This document shows, piece after piece, positions 54,404-62,408 of a stretch of 64,000 bases of DNA. The translations under genes and the position numbers were made by a program. The stretch lies in assembly GCF_010669285.1 (NCBI RefSeq), contig NZ_CP048711.1, positions 1,426,001 to 1,490,000 on the forward strand, given 5' to 3'. Under the pieces are notes generated by a model that did no database searches, was not told the origin of the DNA, and saw only the letters and a program-made list of their open reading frames with translations. Each line of letters opens with the position of its first letter. Within the stretch, counting starts at the first letter, position 1. The stretch comes from Kineobactrum salinum. GTDB taxonomy: Bacteria > Pseudomonadota > Gammaproteobacteria > Pseudomonadales > Halieaceae.

Positions 54404-55125
54404 ATCCTGCAACCAATATAGCATCGGACGTACAGAGCCCTGAAGAGGTCTTTCGTCACCCTTCGTTTGTTCGGGTTACACATTGGTTCACAGCAGCAGC
54501 CATGTTGGTCCTTATCCCAAGCGGACTTTTAATTTTGTGGGCGCACCCGGAACTCTATTGGGGCGAAACAGGCTATTTTGGCGATCCAGCTTGGCTACGT
54601 TTTCCTATAGAGCCCAACTTTCTCGGATCTCTATTGGGCCGGCCATTCCATTTTTTTGCTGCCTGGGTATTAGTGCTCAGTTATCTGGTATATCTGGTAT
54701 GGGGTTTTTTAAGCGGCCATTTCTGGAAACGTATGCTTCCCACTCGCGCACAATTGCATTGGCGTCACATCAGACATGAAATTGTGGAACATGCTCTTTT
54801 TCGCAGAGCGACTGGCAAAGCTGCGCTTGAGTTTAATCTGTTTCAAAAACTGGCCTATATTTCCGTTATATTTGTGCTGATACCGCTGATGCTACTTAGT
54901 GGACTGACGATGTCGCCAGGGTTTACTGCTGCCATTCCCGAGCTGTTTTGGTTGTGGGGCCGACAAACCGCTCGTAGTGTTCACTTTATAGGTGCAGGTG
55001 CGCTTGTTCTGTTCCTTATAATTCATGTGATTCAGTTGTTTGTCGTTGGCTTCAAAAACGAAGTTCGCTCGATGACAACCGGCCGCTTTGTCGTGCCTCA
55101 AACTCGAAAGAGAGGTAAACAGTGA
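54400..55125 (+). CDS. Cytochrome b561-type integral membrane protein
   Basis: A 241-residue membrane protein of the dihaem cytochrome b type (Ni-Fe hydrogenase/thiosulfate-reductase b subunit-like). There are four or five helices. His residues positioned as haem ligands occur in VRVTHWFTAAAM, RPFHFFAAWVLV and SVHFIGAGALVLFLIIHVIQ. It overlaps the small membrane protein upstream (ATGA) and the molybdopterin protein downstream (GTGA), so all three form one unit. It would carry electrons between the quinone pool and the periplasmic Mo enzyme. Confidence 0.88.
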   Translation: MNPATNIASDVQSPEEVFRHPSFVRVTHWFTAAAMLVLIPSGLLILWAHPELYWGETGYFGDPAWLRFPIEPNFLGSLLGRPFHFFAAWVLVLSYLVYLVWGFLSGHFWKRMLPTRAQLHWRHIRHEIVEHALFRRATGKAALEFNLFQKLAYISVIFVLIPLMLLSGLTMSPGFTAAIPELFWLWGRQTARSVHFIGAGALVLFLIIHVIQLFVVGFKNEVRSMTTGRFVVPQTRKRGKQ

Positions 55126-55994
55126 CCATACTAACGCGCAGACAAGCCCTTTTGGGAGCATTAAGCGTTGCCGGTATATCGCTTACCGGCTGTAATAGCG
55201 AAAAAGTCTATCTCCCACCTAACGCCGGAAAGTTGCTGGGAATAAGCTTTGGAGCCAGTGATGCAATGACGCTAGCTTCGCAAAGGCTATTGCTCGATAA
55301 CGATTCTATGGCGCGTGAACTTCCTGAAAATATGATATCAGAAAACTTTCCCGCCATCGGCACTACAGATCCGGGAGAAGAAAACAGGGACTATCGTGCC
55401 GATCAGAACAATGGTTTCCCAAAATGGCGGTTATCTGTCTCTGGACTTGTGGAGCGACCACTTGTTTTGTCCCTTGCGGATATCCGAAGTATGCCATTTC
55501 ACAGTCAAATCACTCTACAAAGTTGTGAACGGGGATGGTCTGCCATTGCCAAGTGGACCGGCGTTCGCCTTGCTCATGTGCTCGACCTTGCGCGCCTTAA
55601 GCCCAATGCCCGCTGGATCATGTTTCAGGCAATTGACGGTTGGTGGGATTGTTTGGATCTGTTTGATGCCGTCCACCCGCAAACAATACTTGCATATGGA
55701 ATGAATGATGGAGCGTTGCCTGTACCAAATGGTGCCCCCGTTCGTTTGCGAGTCGAACGCGCGCTTGGTTGGAAAAGCATGAAATACATAAATGCTATTA
55801 CGGTTTTGGATTCTGTTGAAAAAATGCCCGAAGGAAAGGCCTCAATGGGAATTCCTGTAGGGTTTCCCTGGTACGGGGCATCTAGGTCCAGAAGGGATGG
55901 GAAAAAATCAGAACGACACAACAAATCGTTCGCCACTTCTGATTCCAGTATTGGCTTTTGCGATTATTCTGGGATTGCATGCGTCTCATGTTAG
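55122..55994 (+). CDS. Periplasmic molybdopterin-dependent oxidoreductase (sulfite-oxidase fold), C-terminus frameshifted as given
   Basis: Starts at a GTG coupled to the cytochrome b stop. The N-terminus has a twin-arginine motif LTRRQALLGALS and a lipobox-like LTGC, indicating Tat export as a lipoprotein. The Mo-cofactor domain shows FPKWRLSVSGLVERPLVLSL and LQSCERGWSAIAKWTGVRL with the Mo-ligating Cys. It resembles YedY/MsrP-type proteins but has a b561 partner rather than MsrQ. The last 36 residues as given are unlike the family. One more G at 55875-55878 would end the protein with WYGGI at 55885, the usual kind of ending for this family. Confidence 0.87.
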   Translation: MTILTRRQALLGALSVAGISLTGCNSEKVYLPPNAGKLLGISFGASDAMTLASQRLLLDNDSMARELPENMISENFPAIGTTDPGEENRDYRADQNNGFPKWRLSVSGLVERPLVLSLADIRSMPFHSQITLQSCERGWSAIAKWTGVRLAHVLDLARLKPNARWIMFQAIDGWWDCLDLFDAVHPQTILAYGMNDGALPVPNGAPVRLRVERALGWKSMKYINAITVLDSVEKMPEGKASMGIPVGFPWYGASRSRRDGKKSERHNKSFATSDSSIGFCDYSGIACVSC

Positions 55995-56946
55995 CTCGGA
56001 TCAAGCAAGCGAAACATCGGATCAGAAGAATGCAGGTGTTCGACTGGTTCTTTTAGGAACAGCTGGCGGACCAATTATTCAAACTTCACGTGCGCAGCCG
56101 GCTACATTGTTGCTGGTAGACGATTGGGCGTATCTGATAGATGCGGGCGAAAGTGTGAATACGCAATTGGCGAAGGCCGGATATTCAGCCCTGGACTTGA
56201 AATCTGTCTTCATCACGCACCATCATTTGGATCACATAGCGGGGCTGGGAAATGTTCTCGCGTTTCGCTGGATGGCGTCGGTGCATCGACCGGGCTTACC
56301 CATTTTGCAGATTGTTGGACCGCTCGGAACCGACAGGCTGGTCCAGGCTGCAGCAGAATATATGAGTACAGCTGAAAATATCTTCAGGGCTCAATTTCCT
56401 ATGGCACCTGAGCTTGATAGATCATTTGTTCCTTCTGAGATTGAAGCAGGTTTGGTCTACAAAGATGACAAAGTTCGGGTGAGAGCTGTCGAAAATACGC
56501 ATTTTAATCAGCTTGTATTTGGGAATAAAATCGATGAAAGTACTTACAAATCATTTTCCTACAGATTTGAAACGGCATATGGGTCTGTCGTCTTTTCTGG
56601 CGATACAGGCCCCAGCGAAGACCTGCTTGAATTGAGTGAAGATGCCGACATACTCGTGGCTGAAGTGATAAATGTCCCCAAGTTGAAAGCAATGATAGGC
56701 GCATCTGCCAATATTCCACCGGCATTACAGCAAGAGCAGATTCAAATCGTTCGGCGTAAGCATTTGACACCTCAAGATGTTGGGACGTTGGCCGCAACTG
56801 CAAATGTCAAGAAAGTTGTTTTGACCCATTTCTCTTCAATTGATGACAATAAGAGTGATGAATCCTATTACCTGGATGGGATCGCTCAAAAGTATTCGGG
56901 ACATGTGGTTGTTGGTAGAGATCTTCTTGTTGTGCCAGTAGAGTAG
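55897..56946 (+). CDS. Secreted metallo-beta-lactamase-fold hydrolase
   Basis: A 349-residue protein with an N-terminal signal-type helix (LLIPVLAFAIILGLHAS). The MBL motif THHHLDHIAG (HxHxDH) lies at about 107-116, with further ligands in VENTHFNQLV and FSGDTGPSED (Asp) and LTHFSSIDDN near the end. The overall style is that of tRNase Z/arylsulfatase-like MBL proteins. It begins just after the corrected end of the Mo oxidoreductase. In a pathway with a Baeyer-Villiger enzyme it could open a lactone or ester, but the predicted export speaks for a periplasmic substrate (inference). Confidence 0.88.
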   Translation: MGKNQNDTTNRSPLLIPVLAFAIILGLHASHVSSDQASETSDQKNAGVRLVLLGTAGGPIIQTSRAQPATLLLVDDWAYLIDAGESVNTQLAKAGYSALDLKSVFITHHHLDHIAGLGNVLAFRWMASVHRPGLPILQIVGPLGTDRLVQAAAEYMSTAENIFRAQFPMAPELDRSFVPSEIEAGLVYKDDKVRVRAVENTHFNQLVFGNKIDESTYKSFSYRFETAYGSVVFSGDTGPSEDLLELSEDADILVAEVINVPKLKAMIGASANIPPALQQEQIQIVRRKHLTPQDVGTLAATANVKKVVLTHFSSIDDNKSDESYYLDGIAQKYSGHVVVGRDLLVVPVE

Positions 56947-57038
56947 TCCTGCGCAACCGTTCTTAACTGATAGGCAGTCCATATCCAATCTCCACTGCAA
57001 TAGCCATCAAAATGATTATTCTTGACTGAGGAAGATGG

Positions 57039-57818
57039 CTATATGCAACCGCGATAGGCCGATGGCGTTTCACCAAAAGTCCGCTTGAACAAGCTGATAA
57101 AAGCACTGGCACTAGAGTAGCCAAGATCGAAGGCAATTGTTGTAATTGGCGTGTTCGTCGCCAACATTTCTAAAGATCGCAGTAACCGAACGCGTTGGCG
57201 CCATTCTGTGAAAGTAAAACCGGTTTCATCAACAAACCGGCGACTTATAGTACGCTTGCTTACGGCTGCCCAGTCTGCCCAACCTTGAAGGTCTCTTTCG
57301 CTTGCGGGATCTTCGATGAGGGCGCGTGCTATGCGCATCAGCCGTGTATCTACGGGTAAGGGCAATCCAAACGGTTCCTCGGGAAGGCGTCTAATTTCGT
57401 CAAGGATTATTTCGGCGATACGGTTGCTCGGTGCATCCGGCGGAGGGCCCAAGGGCCATTCTGCCGCACGGTAGACCGCCTCCAACAATAGGCCAGAAGT
57501 CCGGATCGTCTTGGGCTGTTTTGGCAAGTCGTCGCACCGATTTTCAGAAATGGACACCAACCATCCTTCGAAAGCTCCGTGTGAGCGCGCCGAGTGAGGG
57601 TGGTTCGGCGGAATCCATACAGCGTGGATTAGAGGGACCACCCATTCGGCATCTTTAAAGCCAACGGATAACAAGCCCTTCGTGGATCCAAACAAGCCGC
57701 CGCGGCTGTACTGATGGGTGTCCGTACGGCGACCTTCAGCGAGATAGCCGACGGCTGCAATGAGTGGTGGGGCTTGCGGTGATAAAAATAGAGACGGATC
57801 TGTCTTGATGTCTGCCAT
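57039..57818 (-). CDS. AraC family transcriptional regulator
   Basis: A 259-residue regulator with an N-terminal cupin-like sensing part (YSRGGLFGSTKGLLSVGFKD, VWIPPNHPHSARSHG) and a C-terminal AraC domain (LQGWADWAAVSKRTISRRF and LGYSSASAFISLFKRTFGETP). It faces the end of the catabolic island in convergent orientation. It may regulate the island or itself; an inverted repeat lies directly upstream of its start. Confidence 0.9.
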   Translation of the reverse strand: MADIKTDPSLFLSPQAPPLIAAVGYLAEGRRTDTHQYSRGGLFGSTKGLLSVGFKDAEWVVPLIHAVWIPPNHPHSARSHGAFEGWLVSISENRCDDLPKQPKTIRTSGLLLEAVYRAAEWPLGPPPDAPSNRIAEIILDEIRRLPEEPFGLPLPVDTRLMRIARALIEDPASERDLQGWADWAAVSKRTISRRFVDETGFTFTEWRQRVRLLRSLEMLATNTPITTIAFDLGYSSASAFISLFKRTFGETPSAYRGCI

Positions 57819-57835
57819 GGTAGTATCGCGATATT

Positions 57836-57853
57836 TATAGTATTTTTACTATA
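57836..57853. promoter_or_regulatory. Inverted repeat upstream of the AraC gene
   Basis: TATAGTA (57836-57842) and TACTATA (57847-57853) form a perfect 7-base inverted repeat around TTTT, 18 bases before the AraC start codon. It overlaps the likely promoter and could be an autoregulatory site. Confidence 0.35.
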
Positions 57854-58105
57854 ATAACGCCAAGGCGATTTTGCAATAGAAATGGAACCCAGGGTCGCTA
57901 CATGAGCCAGGAGACGCTGGCGCGCCTGGCTGAGCGACGAGGATCAGGCGAACCTGCTGGCACAGCCTGAGGCTGCCTGAAAGATGAATCTGGAGACCGG
58001 AGTTACACCACTTGACGGGAGACTACCGAATTACTCCTCGACCCAGAGCTTGTAAATCGATCCCCCACCCACCCCCGCAACCATCAGTATTCGTATAAAC
58101 CCTAG
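57854..58105. other. Mosaic remnant DNA before the IS5-like element
   Basis: The stretch switches to GC-rich sequence. On the plus strand it ends an open stretch reading WRAWLSDEDQANLLAQPEAA before a stop; on the minus strand it reads RILMVAGVGGGSIYKLWVEE before a stop. Both look like C-terminal ends of genes whose bodies are gone. I cannot assign families. Confidence 0.3.
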
Positions 58106-58120
58106 CAGGCTGCTGAAAAA
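58106..58120. repeat. IS5-like left terminal inverted repeat
   Basis: CAGGCTGCTGAAAAA, preceded by the CTAG target copy at 58102-58105. Confidence 0.85.
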
Positions 58121-58306
58121 GGCATGATTTTGACGCACTCAACTTCCTCGTCGTTCCGTGTCCCAAGTTTGGTCAACGGCGAGTCGGATTCGTGGCAACT
58201 TCACCGGATTGGGGATTCGGGGCCGATTTCCGCTGTGACAAGGTCCTTCATAGCCTCTATCGCCTCCATAAGCCGCTCATGGGCGCTATCGATTCCCCGT
58301 ATCCCC

Positions 58307-59395
58307 TCACCACGCCGCCTCGGGCAGCAGATTTCTGATACGTATGAGATTGTAGGCAGCCATCACCCTCAGGAAGTCCTGTCTTACCCGAGTCAGACCT
58401 CTGAACTTTGTCTGCCTGAGCCCGCCGATCTGCTTGGCCCAGCCAAAAGGTTCCTCCACCCGTTTGCGCACCCGTTGGCTGATTTCGTAGCCCAGATGAC
58501 GGGTCGTTCTACCGTCAATCGCAGACCCGCCTGCACGCTTCAGGTTTTGGGCAACGTGCGGGGTAACATCCAGAAATCTCAACACGTCGACAAACTCCCG
58601 TGTGTCGTACCCTTTGTCAGCTCCCAGTGTTGCGCCACTTTTCAATACCGTCGCCATGTCGATCGCTGCATCGCGCTCGGCAGTGCCAGTGGCCGAGGTA
58701 AGATCGGCATTGACCAGCAGGCCATTGCGGTTCTCCATCAGGGTGTGTCCGGTGTAGCTGGGGCGCGCTCCCATACCCTGGCCCTTGGACGCAAGCAGAG
58801 CCTCGGGATCCGTGCGCGAGGCATGGGTCTTGTTGCTGCGCTTCTCGCCATGGAAGTTGCGGCCCGCATTGCGGCCGACGCCATCAGGGTTGTCATCGTC
58901 CGAGCCATCCTTGCGGCGAACACTCTTGTGAGACGCCCAGGCAGCTATCAAAGTGCCATCAACGCTGAAATGGTCGTTGGACGTGAGACTACGTCGGCGG
59001 GCCATCTCGACGATTTCTTCGAAAAGGCGGCGCCCGATGTCGGCCTGCGCCAGTCGATCCCGATTCTTGGAAAAGGTCGAGGGGTTCCACACGGGATCGT
59101 CAACACTCAAGCCAACGAACCAGCGAAACATCAGGTTGTAGTCCAACTGCTCCATCAACTGCCGCTCACTGCGAATCGAATAGAACACCTGCAACAAGGA
59201 AGCGCGGATCAGACGCTCAGGCGGGATGGACGGCCGGCCGCAGTCTGCGTAGATCTCATTAAAAATAGAGTCCAGGTTGGTCAACGCTTCATCGACCAGT
59301 TTACGCATCTTGCGGATCGGGTGGCGCTTGGGAATGCGCTGTTCCAGCGAAACATAACTGAACAAGTCACCGCCTTCCTGGTAATCACCGCGCAT
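58307..59395 (-). CDS. IS5-family transposase (DDE)
   Basis: A 362-residue transposase. The N-terminal DUF772-type region contains VFYSIRSERQLMEQLDYNL and FRWFVGLSVDDPVW. The DDE residues are in FSVDGTLIAAWASHKS, LGADKGYDTREFV and RVEEPFGWAKQIGG. No frameshift is visible, so the element could be active. Confidence 0.95.
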   Translation of the reverse strand: MRGDYQEGGDLFSYVSLEQRIPKRHPIRKMRKLVDEALTNLDSIFNEIYADCGRPSIPPERLIRASLLQVFYSIRSERQLMEQLDYNLMFRWFVGLSVDDPVWNPSTFSKNRDRLAQADIGRRLFEEIVEMARRRSLTSNDHFSVDGTLIAAWASHKSVRRKDGSDDDNPDGVGRNAGRNFHGEKRSNKTHASRTDPEALLASKGQGMGARPSYTGHTLMENRNGLLVNADLTSATGTAERDAAIDMATVLKSGATLGADKGYDTREFVDVLRFLDVTPHVAQNLKRAGGSAIDGRTTRHLGYEISQRVRKRVEEPFGWAKQIGGLRQTKFRGLTRVRQDFLRVMAAYNLIRIRNLLPEAAW

Positions 59396-59444
59396 TGTTT
59401 GGTCTCCAACCTGCGATTGCGCTATTTTCCCTCATTCGAGGGAG

Positions 59445-59459
59445 TTTTTCAGCAACCTG
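59445..59459. repeat. IS5-like right terminal inverted repeat
   Basis: TTTTTCAGCAACCTG, followed by the CTAG target copy at 59460-59463. Confidence 0.85.
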
Positions 59460-59849
59460 CTAGCGGGGGATATGCGCAATCGAAGCAATTTCGATCAGGC
59501 AATCCGGTGGAACCAAATCCGCGCGAATACAGTATCGCGCAGGTGGAGCATCATTAAAATATTCGCCATACACCTCATTCATGCCGGCATAATCTTCAAG
59601 ATTACGAATAAAGATCGAATTAAATGTAATATCCTTCAGCGTTCCGCCGGCTTCTTCAACGATTTTTTTAATCGTTTCGATCACTTCACGGGTCTGTACA
59701 CGAATATCTCCTATTCCCACAGTTGTTTTCATATCTTCGGCAAGTGGCAATATCCCAGCAACATAAAGCACGTTGTCAGCCAATATGCCCGGAGAATAGG
59801 GAACAGGTGGTTTAGGCAAGGAAGCCGGCACTATCGGTGTTCGTGACAT
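59460..59849 (-). CDS. RidA family protein
   Basis: A 129-residue RidA/YjgF-type protein. It starts MSRTPIVPASLPKPPVPYSP and has the active-site region NDAPPARYCIRADLVPPDC with the conserved Arg, followed by LIEI. RidA proteins hydrolyse reactive imines or enamines; other members are specialised deaminases in catabolic operons. Its stop codon TAG is contained in the CTAG target site of the IS5-like element, which lies immediately downstream. It is 54 bases downstream of the original end of the IS66-interrupted VOC gene and was probably in the same operon. Confidence 0.9.
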   Translation of the reverse strand: MSRTPIVPASLPKPPVPYSPGILADNVLYVAGILPLAEDMKTTVGIGDIRVQTREVIETIKKIVEEAGGTLKDITFNSIFIRNLEDYAGMNEVYGEYFNDAPPARYCIRADLVPPDCLIEIASIAHIPR

Positions 59850-59963
59850 TTGATTACTCTCCCATCTTGTAGGTTGAATCGGTAAGCCTGATCAACTCCC
59901 GCCTTAGTCTGCTGTATGCAGGTCGGTTCGTATCACATTATCGACGCCAAATGAAAGCTCGAT

Positions 59964-59978
59964 GTAACCGTCCGGTAA
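59964..59978. repeat. IS66 left terminal inverted repeat
   Basis: GTAACCGTCCGGTAA, preceded by the 8-base duplication AGCTCGAT. Confidence 0.92.
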
Positions 59979-60046
59979 ACCCATCTTTTCGAACCCCGCG
60001 AACTGCGTAAGCTAGGTGCCCACCTAATGATAAGTGGGCACCTGAT

Positions 60047-60412
60047 ATGGATGACGAAGCGTCTCTTCCAAGGATCATCAAGCGGCGGCGGCGCTATTCG
60101 CCGAGGTTCAAACAGCGAGTGTTGGCCGAGTGCCATCAGCCAAACACCTCCGTGGCCGAGGTCGCGCTGCGGCATGGCCTCAACCTCAACCTGGTACACA
60201 AGTGGCGCCGGTCACGGGCGGTTGATGGCACGGGAGAATTTGTGCGGCTACCCGTGCCCACCAAAGACTCATCCAACCCTGGCCAGAGCGTAGCGCGAGT
60301 TCAGCCCACTGTCAGCATCCGGCTGGATGCGCCGCTCGGCCAGGTCACCGTGGAGTGGCCATTGAGCGAGATCGACCGTTCGGTCTCCTGGCTCAGGTCC
60401 ATCCTGCAGTGA
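60047..60412 (+). CDS. tnpA: IS66 TnpA
   Basis: A 121-residue IS66 accessory protein with a basic N-terminus (IIKRRRRYSPRFKQRVLAEC) and a helix-turn-helix (TSVAEVALRHGLNLNLVHKW), typical of IS66 OrfA. The stop overlaps the tnpB start as GTGA. Confidence 0.93.
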   Translation: MDDEASLPRIIKRRRRYSPRFKQRVLAECHQPNTSVAEVALRHGLNLNLVHKWRRSRAVDGTGEFVRLPVPTKDSSNPGQSVARVQPTVSIRLDAPLGQVTVEWPLSEIDRSVSWLRSILQ

Positions 60413-60744
60413 TACAGATTGACGAGATTTGGCTCGCGCGTGAACCCCTCGATATGCGGGCAGGCCCCGATACGGCGCTGGCCCGAGTCATCAACAGCTT
60501 CGGTGAAGCCCGGCACCACTGTGCCTACGTATTTGCCAACAAGCGCGCCAACCGGATGAAGGTGCTGGTGTGTGATGGCTTCGGTATCTGGCTCGCCGCG
60601 CGCCGGTTACATCAGGGCAAGTTCACCTGGAGCCCCCTGCGCACGGGCGGCGTGGTCACACTCGACAGCGCGCAGCTACAGGCCCTCGTGGTCGGCTTGC
60701 CCTGGCAATACGCGGCGGCCAATCACGTGATTGACCGGCAGTAG
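60409..60744 (+). CDS. tnpB: IS66 TnpB
   Basis: A 111-residue IS66 OrfB from the GTG at 60409 coupled to tnpA. It carries the family core REPLDMRAGPDTALARV and the KRANRMKVLVCDGFGIWLA segment. It is required for IS66 transposition in known elements. Confidence 0.93.
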   Translation: MIQIDEIWLAREPLDMRAGPDTALARVINSFGEARHHCAYVFANKRANRMKVLVCDGFGIWLAARRLHQGKFTWSPLRTGGVVTLDSAQLQALVVGLPWQYAAANHVIDRQ

Positions 60745-60824
60745 CGCAGAGCAAAAAAGGGCACCGTAGTCTACGCAAATAGTTGATCTGGTGCCGTGCT
60801 CGATTCTTTGGCACAGTATCGGTC

Positions 60825-62393
60825 ATGGAATTGCGCACCGATCTCACACACCTCTCAGACGATCAGCTCCGCCAGATGGCAGCGCAGTTGATCACCCAGC
60901 TGGGTGATCAACAGGCGCAGCATGCCGCCGAACTCCTCCAGCGCGACAAGACCCTGCAGCATTACAAAATCCGTAACGAACAACTGACTCACGAGCTGGC
61001 CATACTGAAACGTCACCGCTTTGGCCAGCGCAGTGAAGCGGGTGGCAGCACGCAATACCGCCTGCTCGATGACATCGTTGAGGAGGACCTCGCCGCGGTA
61101 GAGTCGGAGCTGGCGCAGCTCACCGACACACCCAGGTCAACGCGGACGCCACGTAAGCCGGCACGGCAATCCTTGCCTGCAGAATTGCCCCGCACGGATA
61201 TCCACCACGATCCCGAGTCGACCATGTGCACCTGCGGCTGCCAGCTAGCCTGCATTGGCGAAGATATCAGTGAGAAGCTCGACTACGAGCCCGGTCAGTT
61301 CTCGGTAGAACGCCATATCCGTAGCAAATGGGCCTGTAAGCAGTGCGAGACCCTCGTGCAGGCGCCCGTGGCGCCCCACGTCATTGACAAGGGCATTCCG
61401 ACGACCAACCTGCTGGCTCAGGTGCTGATCAGCAAATACGCGGATCACCTGCCGCTGTATCGGCAACAGCAGATCTATGCCCGCGCGGGTGTTGAGCTCT
61501 CCCGCTCAACACTGGCTGACTGGGTGGGCCGCTGCGGGGTGGAGCTGGCCCCGCTGGTCGATGCGCTGCGTCGTGAACTGCTGGCACAGGACATTCTGCA
61601 CGCCGATGAAACACCGGTGGCGATGCTGGATCCCGGCAAGAAGAAAACGCAGCGAGCCTATGTGTGGGCCTATGCGACACCGCGGACCTTGCCGATACAG
61701 GGCGTGGTGTACGACTTCCAACCCACGCGATCCGGCCAGGTGTCTCGCGAGTTCCTGGCCGGTTGGCAGGGGAGCCTCATCTGTGATGATTACGCAGGCT
61801 ACAAAGCGGGCTTTGTACAGGGCATTCACGAAGTGGGTTGCTGGGCCCATGCGAGACGCAAGTTCCATGAGTTACTGGAGCACAACCAGAGCCCGATTGC
61901 GGAGCGAGCCCTTGCCACCATCGGTGCGCTTTATGAGATTGAGCGCGCAACGGCTGAAGCCATGCCGGAACACAGACAACAGGTTCGCGAGCAACAGGCG
62001 CGGCCCATCATCACCGCATTCCATGGCTGGTTAACCGGACAGCGATCCAAGCTGACGAGCGGCACACGTACCGCCAAAGCGATCGATTATGCTTTGAAAC
62101 GCTGGGAGGCCCTGGTTCGTTATCTGGATGATGGGCGAATCCCCATCGACAACAACTGGGTGGAAAACCAGATCAGGCCGTGGGCCCTGGGGCGGAAGAA
62201 CTGGCTGTTTGCAGGCTCTGTGCGCAGCGGCCAGCGCGCGGCCAACGTGATGACGCTGATCCAGTCGGCTAAGATCAATGGGCTTGATGCCCAGGCCTAT
62301 CTGCGGCATGTGCTGGAGCGTATCCCCACCGCCAGGCAATCTGACCTGACAGCTCTGCTGCCGCACAACTGGGAGCCGCCCATCAAGGTGTGA
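60825..62393 (+). CDS. tnpC: IS66 TnpC transposase
   Basis: A 522-residue transposase starting MELRTDLTHLSDDQL at 60825. An N-terminal coiled coil is followed by a Cys-rich zinc-finger-like region (MCTCGCQLAC, WACKQCETLV). The DDE catalytic residues are in HADETPVAMLD, ICDDYAGYKAG and NNWVENQIRPW. It is of full family length. Confidence 0.96.
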   Translation: MELRTDLTHLSDDQLRQMAAQLITQLGDQQAQHAAELLQRDKTLQHYKIRNEQLTHELAILKRHRFGQRSEAGGSTQYRLLDDIVEEDLAAVESELAQLTDTPRSTRTPRKPARQSLPAELPRTDIHHDPESTMCTCGCQLACIGEDISEKLDYEPGQFSVERHIRSKWACKQCETLVQAPVAPHVIDKGIPTTNLLAQVLISKYADHLPLYRQQQIYARAGVELSRSTLADWVGRCGVELAPLVDALRRELLAQDILHADETPVAMLDPGKKKTQRAYVWAYATPRTLPIQGVVYDFQPTRSGQVSREFLAGWQGSLICDDYAGYKAGFVQGIHEVGCWAHARRKFHELLEHNQSPIAERALATIGALYEIERATAEAMPEHRQQVREQQARPIITAFHGWLTGQRSKLTSGTRTAKAIDYALKRWEALVRYLDDGRIPIDNNWVENQIRPWALGRKNWLFAGSVRSGQRAANVMTLIQSAKINGLDAQAYLRHVLERIPTARQSDLTALLPHNWEPPIKV

Positions 62394-62408
62394 TTACCGG
62401 ACGGTTAC
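62394..62408. repeat. IS66 right terminal inverted repeat
   Basis: TTACCGGACGGTTAC, followed by the duplication AGCTCGAT; its TAA on the minus strand now ends the VOC gene. Confidence 0.92.

Larger units (their letters stand above)
58106..59459 (-). mobile_element. IS5-family insertion sequence, complete, 1354 bp
   Basis: Terminal repeats CAGGCTGCTGAAAAA (58106-58120) and TTTTTCAGCAACCTG (59445-59459) match at 14 of 15 bases. They are flanked on both sides by CTAG (58102-58105 and 59460-59463), a 4-base target duplication as seen in the IS427-like branch. One intact transposase fills the element. The left CTAG and flanking bases show that insertion was next to the ridA stop codon. Confidence 0.88.
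59964..62408 (+). mobile_element. IS66-family insertion sequence, complete, 2445 bp
   Basis: Terminal repeats GTAACCGTCCGGTAA (59964-59978) and TTACCGGACGGTTAC (62394-62408) are perfect inverted copies. Both sides carry the 8-base target duplication AGCTCGAT (59956-59963 and 62409-62416), the size expected for IS66. The three standard genes tnpA, tnpB and tnpC are intact, so it appears recent and functional. It sits inside the VOC gene. Confidence 0.97.

Noticed and set aside
55122..55994. MsrP methionine-sulfoxide reductase with MsrQ
   Set aside because: The partner is a b561-type cytochrome, not the MsrQ/YedZ type, and the gene lies in a catabolic island; the family fold alone does not prove that activity.
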